The position numbers were made by a program, and so were the translations under genes. Positions 1 to 5,199 of a stretch of 5,199 nucleotides of DNA are shown here, in pieces (the first letter of the stretch is position 1; each line of letters opens with the position of its first letter). This DNA comes from Deltaproteobacteria bacterium (GTDB taxonomy: Bacteria; Desulfobacterota_B; Binatia; UBA9968). The stretch covers positions 1-5,199 of the forward strand of contig JACZQL010000155.1 of the NCBI GenBank assembly GCA_022545745.1, read 5' to 3'. The notes beneath the pieces were generated by a model, which saw nothing but the letters and a program-made list of their open reading frames with translations, was not told the origin of the DNA and made no database searches.

Positions 1-277
1 CCTCAAGACAGAAATGGGAGATAGGGCCCATCCTTTCTTGATCTTTCCTCGCTATACGGGTTGACCAGCTTTGCCTTGATGGAGTCACGAATAATTCGCG
101 AGGGGTATGCAAGGTATATTGCGTGGTAAGGGGTTAGGTCCATGCTACTTTCAAAACAGAATCAATAGCACCACCGGCCCGTTACCTTGTCCCGGTGTTT
201 GTACCCTGCTGGGCCGCCTCTAGAACACGTAAGTATGCGCAAACAATAGTAAATCTTATACTCTACTGAGTGAGTAG

Positions 278-305
278 TTTATGCCCGTCGGGGTAGGCTC
301 GTCAA
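278..305 (-). promoter_or_regulatory. Weak promoter-like pair pointing away from purF
   Basis: On the minus strand TTGACG (305-300, 5 of 6 matches to the -35 consensus) is followed after 16 bases by CATAAA (283-278, 4 of 6 matches to the -10). If real, it would start transcription near 271 and read left out of the window toward the next gene. Matches of this quality occur by chance, and no downstream gene is visible to support it. Confidence 0.25.
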
Positions 306-341
306 TTTCCTGATGGTGGGAGGCACGGCTGTCGCCCCTTC

Positions 342-368
342 CGGCTTTCGGCAATTCCCGAAACGCCG
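342..368 (-). other. Strong bulged hairpin downstream of purF, possible 3' end structure
   Basis: About 35 bases after the purF stop, CGGC+TTTCGG can pair with CCGAAA+GCCG around a 6-base loop. This gives a 10-bp stem interrupted only by one unpaired base at 364. An alternative 7-bp pairing (346-352 with 365-371) competes with it. On the purF strand the stem is followed by GAAGGGGCG, not a T run, so it is not a canonical intrinsic terminator for purF. On the plus strand the stem is followed by AAAAAGATTTTT, where the T run starts too late for a textbook terminator. It could protect the purF mRNA 3' end or be part of a larger RNA fold. The pairing is seen; the role is unknown. Confidence 0.5.
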
Positions 369-401
369 AAAAAGATTTTTAAACACTTAGAAAATAAGGG
401 A

Positions 402-1829
402 TTAGCGCTGCTGGACTGCCTCGAAGAGGTGGAGCTGCTTTGCCTTGCCCTCGTCATCAAAATGGAGGGGATAGTTCCCGGTGAAGCAGGCATCACAGAA
501 GCCGTCGGACTTGCCGTTGAGAAAGGTGTACATGCCCTCTCGACTGAGATAGGCAATGCTGTCTGCCTCGATGAATTTACGGATTTCTTCCACGGGGTTC
601 GTAGAGGCAATGAGCTCCTTACGGCTCGGGGTATCAATCCCGTAATAACAGGGACCCGTTGTGGGTGGGGAGCTAATCCGCATGTGAACTTCCTTTGCCC
701 CTGCATCCCGGAGCATACGGATGATCTTACGGCTCGTGGTACCGCGTACGATGGAGTCATCCACCACGATCACCCTCTTGTTCTCCAGCACTGCCCTTTG
801 AGCGTTGAGTTTGATCTTAACCCCGAAGTTCCGAATGGACTGCTGCGGCTCAATAAAGGTTCGGCCTACGTAGTGGTTACGGATGAGTCCAAACTCCACC
901 GGAAGTCCGGACTCCTGTGCATAGCCCAAGGCTGCAGGGACCCCCGAATCCGGTACCGGAGTAACTAGATCTGCCTCCACTGCGCTTTCACGAGCAAGCT
1001 GCCGGCCAAGCTCTTTGCGAATCTGGTAGACATTGCGACCGTAGATGTTGCTATCTGGGCGCGAAAAGTAGATGTACTCAAAGATGCATTTGGCATGGGG
1101 TATGGGTGGAAAGGGCTTTAAGGATTCCATCCCTTCGGGGCCGAAGGTCAAAATCTCTCCCGGTTCCACCTCTCTCAGGTATTCCGCCTCGATCAGATCC
1201 AGGACGCATGTCTCCGAGGTTACGACATAGCCGTCCCCATTTGCAGCGTTACGAAACTTCCCCACAACCAGGGGACGAAATCCCCTGGGATCCCGCGCCG
1301 CGACCATCCGGTCCAGGGTCAAAAACAGCAGCGAGTAAGCCCCACTGACCCGGCTAAGGGAATCCACCAGCCGCCCCATGAGTGTCTTCTCTCTGGACGT
1401 AGCAATGAGGTGAATGAAGACCTCGGTGTCCGAAGTGGACTGAAAGATTGAGCCGTAGGCCTCCAATTCTGCTCGTAGGGACTGGGCATTGACCAGGTTT
1501 CCGTTATGGGCCACCGCGATGGGACCATCCGCATACTCCACCACAAAGGGCTGGGCATTCTTGAGATGGCTCTGACCGGAGGTGGAATAACGATTGTGAC
1601 CGATGGCACTGGAGCCCTTGAGGTTTTTGATGATGTCTTCTTTGAAGATATCGGCCACTAGACCCATCTGACGATGGGAGATGAGAACTTGGCTATCAGA
1701 AGATACGATGCCTGCGGATTCCTGGCCTCGGTGTTGAAGAGCGTACAGGCCGAGATAGGCCATGTTGGCAGCCTCAGGGTGTCCGTAGACTCCAACCACT
1801 CCACACTCTTCTCGAAACTTATCGAACAT
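402..1829 (-). CDS. purF: Amidophosphoribosyltransferase PurF (iron-sulfur class)
   Basis: This 475-residue enzyme converts PRPP and glutamine to 5-phosphoribosylamine, the committed first step of purine synthesis and normally the target of feedback by purine nucleotides. Seen: an N-terminal class II (Ntn) glutaminase domain with Cys9 as nucleophile after a short MFDKFREE leader, LQHRGQES (31-38), GHNRYSTSG (77-85), AHNGNLVNA (107-115) and TSDTE (132-136). The phosphoribosyltransferase domain follows, with the PRPP loop [13 protein letters not shown] (353-365). Cys248 (HAKC), Cys394 ([10 protein letters not shown]) and Cys445/Cys448 (FCDAC) match the four ligands of the [4Fe-4S] cluster in the Bacillus subtilis enzyme. 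That class is made as a propeptide form and needs cleavage before the Cys; here the leader would be 8 residues. Length is normal. The ATG has AAGGG 6 bases upstream. It is last in the visible cluster and separated from purL by a 123-base gap with its own promoter-like sequence. Confidence 0.98.
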   Translation of the reverse strand: MFDKFREECGVVGVYGHPEAANMAYLGLYALQHRGQESAGIVSSDSQVLISHRQMGLVADIFKEDIIKNLKGSSAIGHNRYSTSGQSHLKNAQPFVVEYADGPIAVAHNGNLVNAQSLRAELEAYGSIFQSTSDTEVFIHLIATSREKTLMGRLVDSLSRVSGAYSLLFLTLDRMVAARDPRGFRPLVVGKFRNAANGDGYVVTSETCVLDLIEAEYLREVEPGEILTFGPEGMESLKPFPPIPHAKCIFEYIYFSRPDSNIYGRNVYQIRKELGRQLARESAVEADLVTPVPDSGVPAALGYAQESGLPVEFGLIRNHYVGRTFIEPQQSIRNFGVKIKLNAQRAVLENKRVIVVDDSIVRGTTSRKIIRMLRDAGAKEVHMRISSPPTTGPCYYGIDTPSRKELIASTNPVEEIRKFIEADSIAYLSREGMYTFLNGKSDGFCDACFTGNYPLHFDDEGKAKQLHLFEAVQQR

Positions 1830-1845
1830 AACCTACCCTTGGTTA
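1829..1845 (-). promoter_or_regulatory. Small hairpin over the purF start, with its ribosome binding site in the loop
   Basis: On the minus strand TAACC (1845-1841) can pair with GGTTA (1833-1829), a 5-bp stem whose last base is the A of the purF ATG. The 7-base loop AAGGGTA contains the Shine-Dalgarno core AAGGG (1840-1836), 6 bases from the start codon. The ribosome binding site therefore decides the start. The stem is weak and could be a chance pairing, but its placement could affect initiation. Confidence 0.4.
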
Positions 1846-1884
1846 GTCGGTGATCGATTTTCCCTTATGGTTGTTCGCTGATAA

Positions 1885-1913
1885 ATTATAGGCCCCCAGG
1901 ATTCGAATTACCA
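1885..1913 (-). promoter_or_regulatory. Candidate sigma70 promoter for purF
   Basis: A perfect TATAAT (1890 down to 1885) lies in the purL-purF gap, about 55 bases upstream of the purF ATG. At 17 bases' spacing the -35 position reads TGGTAA (1913 to 1908), only 3 of 6 matches to TTGACA, and there is no extended -10 TG. Transcription would start near 1878 and give a leader of about 50 bases. The -10 match is strong but the -35 is poor, so purF may also depend on read-through from purL. A promoter here could let purF be expressed separately from the FGAM synthase genes. Confidence 0.4.
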
Positions 1914-1952
1914 TCACACGATAAACGAATGAATGGGTGTTCGTCTGTTGTA

Positions 1953-4187
1953 TTAAGTTAGCTGTTTTTCTAGGGCCCCTGCCCAAATGGTCTTGAGGTC
2001 TTCCACCGGCAACTGAACCATGGGCCGAATCTCAAAACGGCTTCCTCCCACGATGCCGATGACCTGCATGGGTGCCCCTTCCTTCTCGGCAATCTCCTTA
2101 AGCGAATTCAGGCTCTTCTCCTCCACGGAAACGATGATACGCGATTGGGACTCACCAAAGAGCAGGGCATCGACACGCATCATTTCATGGAGCTCGATCT
2201 TTACACCCAAAGCACTCTCCGGCGCAACCACGCAACACTCGACCAGGGCCACGGCCAATCCACCGTCAGACACATCGTGAGCCGAGCGAATGACTCCTTT
2301 GTCGATGGCCCTCATGCAGCAACGTTGCACTGCCCGCTCAAGCTTGAGATCAATCCACGGGGGGGTTCCTTTCACCAACCCGTGAAAGACTTTGAGATAC
2401 TCGCTTCCCCCGAGCTCCTCTCGGGTACGACCCAGGAGGACCACAAGATCTCCTGCAGACTTAAACCATGGGGTCATATGCCTCTCGACCTTGGGGAGAG
2501 TCCCCACCATGGCCACGGTGGGGGTTGGATAGATGGAAACCCCATTAGTCTCATTATAGAAACTCACGTTCCCGCTCACAACAGGTACCTTTAAGGCCAT
2601 GCAACCATCACGCATCCCCTGGATGACCTGAGTGAATTGCCACATCACATCGGGTCGTTCCGGATTGCCGAAATTGAGGCAATCGCTCAAGCCCAGTGGT
2701 CGCGCCCCGACACAGGCAAGGTTACGGGCCGCTTCGGACACGGCCAAAACTCCCCCAATGTATGGATCCAGATAGCAATAGCGGCCATTGCCATCAACGG
2801 TGAGGGCAAGCCCTTTGCGGCTCCCCTTGACGCGAATGACGGCGGCATCTGAGCCTGGCGCCAAAACCGTGTTGGTTCGCACAATATAGTCGTATTGTCG
2901 GTAGACCCATTCTTTGGAGGCGATGTTAGGGGATGCCAAAAGACGTTTCAGGGCGCTTCCCACATCCTCGGGCTCATCGATTTTGCTTAGGTCCAATGTC
3001 TGGACCTCGTCTTGGTCCTTGGGCCGTTCAGCCGGACGGTTATAAACCGGTGCCTCTGAGGTCAAGGCCTCAATCGGGATGCAGGCCACTTCTGCGCCCT
3101 CAAACAGGGCACGGAACAACTGATTCCTCGTTACCTTCCCGATTACAACGGCATCAAGATCCCACCGACTGCAGATTCGCTTAACTTCCTCCTCCCGGCC
3201 CTTTTTCACCACCAGGAGCATGCGCTCTTGGGATTCGGAAAGCAGAATCTCATATGGGTTCATACCCGTTTCCCTCAACGGCACAGAGGAAAGATCGATC
3301 TCCACGCCTGTTCCACCCCGGGAAGCCATTTCCGTGGCTGAACTGGTCAAGCCGGCGGCGCCCATATCTTGGATCCCCACCAGCGAGTCCCCTTCCATAA
3401 CTTTCAGACAGGCCTCCAACAGGAGCTTCTCCGTGAAGGGATCGCCCACCTGGACCGTCGGCCTTTTTTTCTCCGCCTCCTCTGAGAACGCCTCGGAAGC
3501 CATGGTGGCCCCATGAATACCGTCCCTGCCGGTCTTGGCCCCCACGTACATCAGGGGATTGCCAACTCCCTTGGCCCTCCCCTTAAAGATCCGTCGCTTC
3601 TTGGCCACTCCAAGGGTAAAGGCGTTAACCAAAATATTCGCGTTGTAGGACTCGTCAAAGAAGACCTCACCACCCACGGTGGGGACACCCATGCAGTTAC
3701 CGTATCCACCTATTCCACCCACGACACCGTTTACCAGGTAAGTCGTCCGGGCATTATCAAAGCTGCCGAAGCGCAGCGAATTGAGTGAGGCAATGGGACG
3801 AGCCCCCATGGTAAAGACATCACGCAGAATCCCTCCAACGCCAGTGGCTGCTCCTTGATAGGGTTCGATGAAGGAGGGGTGATTATGGCTCTCCATTTTG
3901 AAGACCGCAGCCAACCCGTCTCCAATATCGACGATACCAGCATTCTCTCCAGGACCCTGAAGGACCGCCGGACCTCGCGTGGGCAATTGCTTCAGTAGAC
4001 TCTTGGAGCTCTTGTAACTGCAATGCTCCGACCACATCACGGAGAAGATACCCAGTTCTGTGAAATTGGGTTCTCGACCGAGCACACCCAAAATCTTCTG
4101 GTATTCCTCCTCGGTCAGACCGTGGGAGGCAATCACCTCCGGTGAGAGGGAAGGCTGTGAGGGCTCTTTGTCGTTCGAGCGAATCAT
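1953..4187 (-). CDS. purL: FGAM synthase large subunit PurL (short form)
   Basis: This 744-residue synthetase subunit uses ATP and PurQ-derived ammonia to amidate FGAR to FGAM. Its length fits the short PurL (about 720-750), which needs PurS and PurQ, not the fused form of about 1300 residues. Seen: the signature [11 protein letters not shown] (52-62) with the conserved His55, KMESHNHPS (97-105), [13 protein letters not shown] (112-124), [15 protein letters not shown] (160-174), [13 protein letters not shown] (272-284), [10 protein letters not shown] (315-324), [11 protein letters not shown] (465-475), [11 protein letters not shown] (502-512) and [13 protein letters not shown] (636-648). These are the paired AIRS-like N- and C-terminal domains occurring twice, as in the family. 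The start is the ATG overlapping the purQ stop, with AAGGGAG (4194-4200) inside the end of purQ, 6 bases upstream. The gene looks complete and ends in TAA 123 bases before purF. Confidence 0.98.
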   Translation of the reverse strand: MIRSNDKEPSQPSLSPEVIASHGLTEEEYQKILGVLGREPNFTELGIFSVMWSEHCSYKSSKSLLKQLPTRGPAVLQGPGENAGIVDIGDGLAAVFKMESHNHPSFIEPYQGAATGVGGILRDVFTMGARPIASLNSLRFGSFDNARTTYLVNGVVGGIGGYGNCMGVPTVGGEVFFDESYNANILVNAFTLGVAKKRRIFKGRAKGVGNPLMYVGAKTGRDGIHGATMASEAFSEEAEKKRPTVQVGDPFTEKLLLEACLKVMEGDSLVGIQDMGAAGLTSSATEMASRGGTGVEIDLSSVPLRETGMNPYEILLSESQERMLLVVKKGREEEVKRICSRWDLDAVVIGKVTRNQLFRALFEGAEVACIPIEALTSEAPVYNRPAERPKDQDEVQTLDLSKIDEPEDVGSALKRLLASPNIASKEWVYRQYDYIVRTNTVLAPGSDAAVIRVKGSRKGLALTVDGNGRYCYLDPYIGGVLAVSEAARNLACVGARPLGLSDCLNFGNPERPDVMWQFTQVIQGMRDGCMALKVPVVSGNVSFYNETNGVSIYPTPTVAMVGTLPKVERHMTPWFKSAGDLVVLLGRTREELGGSEYLKVFHGLVKGTPPWIDLKLERAVQRCCMRAIDKGVIRSAHDVSDGGLAVALVECCVVAPESALGVKIELHEMMRVDALLFGESQSRIIVSVEEKSLNSLKEIAEKEGAPMQVIGIVGGSRFEIRPMVQLPVEDLKTIWAGALEKQLT

Positions 4188-4891
4188 GCCTTTCTCCCTT
4201 CTGTATTACAGGAAGCCATCACTGAGGAAAAAATTTTGAGGCCATCCTCACCGCCCAAGATTTTCTCGGCGGCGTGCTCGGGGTGAGGCATGAGCCCAAA
4301 GACATTTCTGCCTTCGTTACACACCCCAGCGATATGGTCCACGGAACCATTGGGATTGGCAGAGGGTGAGGTCTTACCCTTGGAATCCACATAGCGCAGC
4401 AGAATCTGTCGATTTTTGCGGAGACGCTCCAAGGTGGAAGCATCGGTATAGTAGCAGCCTTCGCCATTCTTGACCGGAAGCCTCAGGAGTTCCCCCTTCT
4501 TCGCCAGGCAGGTAAATGGCGTTTGATCCTCCTCCAGGCTAAGAAAGACTTGGCGGCAGATAAATTTCAGGGAGGCATTCTTGATCAGTGCCCCGGGTAA
4601 GAGTCCCGCCTCGCAAAGGATCTGAAACCCGTTACAGATGCCAAGGACCAACCCACCCTTTCCCGCAAACTCAATGACCCCTTGCATGACTGGAGAGAAA
4701 CGGGCCATGGCCCCAGGGCGCAAATAGTCCCCGTAGGAAAACCCCCCGGGTAGGACCAAACAATCCCATGATCCCTTGAGTTTATCCTTGTGCCAGATAA
4801 ACTCCACCTTCTGCCCCAGCACGTCTTTCAGGCAGTAGTAGACGTCGTAGTCGTCACAGGAGCCGGGAAAGACAATCACTCCCCAACGCAT
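4184..4891 (-). CDS. purQ: FGAM synthase glutaminase subunit PurQ
   Basis: This 235-residue class I glutamine amidotransferase hydrolyses glutamine and supplies ammonia to PurL for FGAM formation. Seen: an N-terminal WGVIVFPGS strand and turn (3-11), the [17 protein letters not shown] block (45-61) that forms the oxyanion region, the nucleophile elbow [10 protein letters not shown] (83-92) with catalytic Cys86, [10 protein letters not shown] (104-113), HGEG-like NGEGCYY (142-148), and MPHPEH (201-206) with His203 and Glu205 completing the Cys-His-Glu triad. Length is close to the usual 220-235 residues of the standalone subunit. The first loop reads GSCDD where many PurQ proteins have GSNCD, a same-length variant; the triad is intact. 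The ATG has GAGGG 7 bases upstream (4899-4903), within the 17-base gap after purS. The stop TGA overlaps the purL ATG (ATGA), suggesting translational coupling of the two subunits. Confidence 0.97.
   Translation of the reverse strand: MRWGVIVFPGSCDDYDVYYCLKDVLGQKVEFIWHKDKLKGSWDCLVLPGGFSYGDYLRPGAMARFSPVMQGVIEFAGKGGLVLGICNGFQILCEAGLLPGALIKNASLKFICRQVFLSLEEDQTPFTCLAKKGELLRLPVKNGEGCYYTDASTLERLRKNRQILLRYVDSKGKTSPSANPNGSVDHIAGVCNEGRNVFGLMPHPEHAAEKILGGEDGLKIFSSVMASCNTEGRKA
4194..4200 (-). promoter_or_regulatory. purL ribosome binding site within purQ
   Basis: AAGGGAG lies 6 bases before the purL ATG and is embedded in the last codons of purQ. With the ATGA overlap, it fixes the purL start and suggests that ribosomes finishing purQ re-initiate on purL, which would keep the two FGAM synthase subunits in proportion. 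The match and spacing are seen directly; the coupling is inferred. Confidence 0.8.
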
Positions 4892-4908
4892 GGATTTACC
4901 CTCACAGA

Positions 4909-5154
4909 TTAATCTTGAATCTCAAACGTGCAGTCTTCAATGACCGGGTTGGACAGCAACCGCTCACACATCTCCCGAATCTGCCTTTCGGCTTCCGCTG
5001 GGGAAGGGGCATCGATGTTGAGCTCCACATATTTTCCTATTCGCACCCCCTGGACATTACCATAGCCCAGGCTGTGAAGGGCACGCTCAACAGTCTGACC
5101 CTGTGGATCCAAGACACCGTCTTTAGGGGTTACAAAGACTTTGGCGCGCACCAT
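4909..5154 (-). CDS. purS: FGAM synthase subunit PurS
   Basis: This 81-residue protein is the small subunit of phosphoribosylformylglycinamidine synthase, the cytoplasmic complex that turns FGAR, glutamine and ATP into FGAM (purine step 4). PurS has no catalytic site. In characterised PurSQL complexes it forms dimers that bridge PurL and PurQ and help ammonia pass between them. Seen in the sequence: an N-terminal beta strand (AKVFVTPKDGVLDPQG, residues 4-19), then the family signature around GYGNVQGVRIGKYVEL (30-45), a helix with AEAERQIREMCERLL (53-67), and the closing NPVIEDCTFEI strand (69-79). Length matches the usual 80-85 residues. The ATG start is chosen because the family N-terminus begins there and a GGAG lies 8 bases upstream (5163-5166). 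The frame stays open to the window edge, but the extra codons look unlike PurS. It is first of the visible genes, 17 bases before purQ. Confidence 0.96.
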   Translation of the reverse strand: MVRAKVFVTPKDGVLDPQGQTVERALHSLGYGNVQGVRIGKYVELNIDAPSPAEAERQIREMCERLLSNPVIEDCTFEIQD

Positions 5155-5199
5155 ATGCCCAACTCCAATCCGAAAAGAAACGCGAGAGACAACTTTTTT
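5155..5199 (-). promoter_or_regulatory. purS leader with ribosome binding site, cut by the window edge
   Basis: These 45 bases precede purS. GGAG at 5163-5166 sits 8 bases before the ATG and supports that start. None of the three minus-strand frames contains a stop here, so I cannot tell whether this is a true leader or the 3' end of an upstream gene overlapping the purS start. I see no convincing -10/-35 pair. The operon promoter, and any upstream pur gene, would lie beyond the window. Confidence 0.6.

Larger units (their letters stand above)
1..401. other. Non-coding stretch downstream of purF
   Basis: No credible gene is seen here. Stops are frequent in all frames on both strands through 100-300, and the base composition is more AT-rich than in the pur genes. 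The stretch contains the bulged hairpin at 342-368, the weak promoter-like pair at 278-305, a small 5-bp hairpin at 263-277 (CTACT/AGTAG), and a 6-bp minus-strand hairpin at 86-100 (CGCGAA/TTCGTG with one G-U pair). I recognise no tRNA, rRNA, known riboswitch class, insertion sequence end or repeat array. It most likely separates the purF transcript from the next unit. Confidence 0.6.

Noticed and set aside
1..31. A possible start (ATG at 31-29, minus strand) of a downstream gene running off the left edge, preceded by AAGAAAGG
   Set aside because: Only about 10 codons are visible, and the purine run abuts the ATG with no proper spacing. The peptide cannot be assigned, so I do not call a gene.
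61..96. TTGACC followed by ATAATT on the plus strand as a promoter
   Set aside because: The spacing is 24 bases, too long for sigma70, and no plus-strand gene follows.
180..190. ACAAGGTAAC on the minus strand resembles the conserved 3' end of 16S rRNA
   Set aside because: The match stops after about 10 bases; neither the preceding 1400-region sequence nor the terminal CACCTCCTT follows. It is chance similarity.
302..760. A 152-codon minus-strand frame overlapping the end of purF and running into the downstream flank
   Set aside because: Most of it is a shifted reading of purF. The translation is Ser/Pro/Arg-rich, low in complexity and shows no motif. The purF frame is intact through its own stop, so there is no frameshift to explain.
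429..968. A 179-codon plus-strand open frame opposite purF
   Set aside because: It lies wholly antisense to an unmistakable purF, its translation shows no recognisable family, and it has no supporting promoter or ribosome binding site. It is a by-product of purF codon usage.
1899..1908. ATTCGAATCC on the minus strand resembles a tRNA T-loop, suggesting a tRNA remnant or attachment site
   Set aside because: The bases on either side do not form the T stem, and there is no anticodon arm or acceptor pairing. ATTCGAAT is simply a palindrome.
1923..1944. ACGAA/TTCGT inverted repeat after purL as a terminator
   Set aside because: The stem is only 5 bp with a 10-base loop and no GC-rich core. Only a TTTAT follows, which is too weak for an intrinsic terminator.
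2145..2594. A 149-codon plus-strand open frame opposite purL, and several shorter ones at 2637-3788
   Set aside because: All are antisense shadows of a complete purL, with no family motifs and no independent signals.

Overview
The window carries one minus-strand block of de novo purine biosynthesis genes, read right to left: purS, purQ, purL, purF. Together they cover about 91% of the 5.2 kb. I recognise all four products from intact family motifs, and none is broken or truncated.

Layout. Positions 5155-5199 hold the purS leader, cut by the window edge. purS (5154-4909) is followed after 17 bases by purQ (4891-4184). purQ overlaps purL (4187-1953) by an ATGA stop/start. A 123-base gap (1830-1952) with a good -10 hexamer separates purL from purF (1829-402). 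Positions 1-401, downstream of purF, have no convincing gene. They hold a strong bulged hairpin and a weak promoter-like pair.

How the genes work together. PurF makes 5-phosphoribosylamine from PRPP and glutamine, the first committed step of the pathway. PurS, PurQ and PurL are the three chains of the multi-subunit FGAM synthase (step 4): PurQ releases ammonia from glutamine, PurL uses it with ATP to amidate FGAR, and PurS bridges the two. The tight purS-purQ-purL packing suits a stoichiometric complex. Steps 2, 3 and 5 (purD, purN/purT, purM) are not in the window.

Organism. The separate PurS/PurQ/short-PurL system excludes the enterobacterial type with one long PurL of about 1300 residues. 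PurF is the iron-sulfur, propeptide-bearing (Bacillus-like) class. Mid-range GC and the protein flavour would fit a bacterium of the Nitrospirota, Desulfobacterota, Methylomirabilota or Acidobacteriota kind. That is an impression from sequence style, not a demonstrated placement.

I find no mobile element, CRISPR array, RNA gene or unknown protein system. The only stretches not explained by housekeeping genes are the purL-purF leader and the 400 bases downstream of purF.
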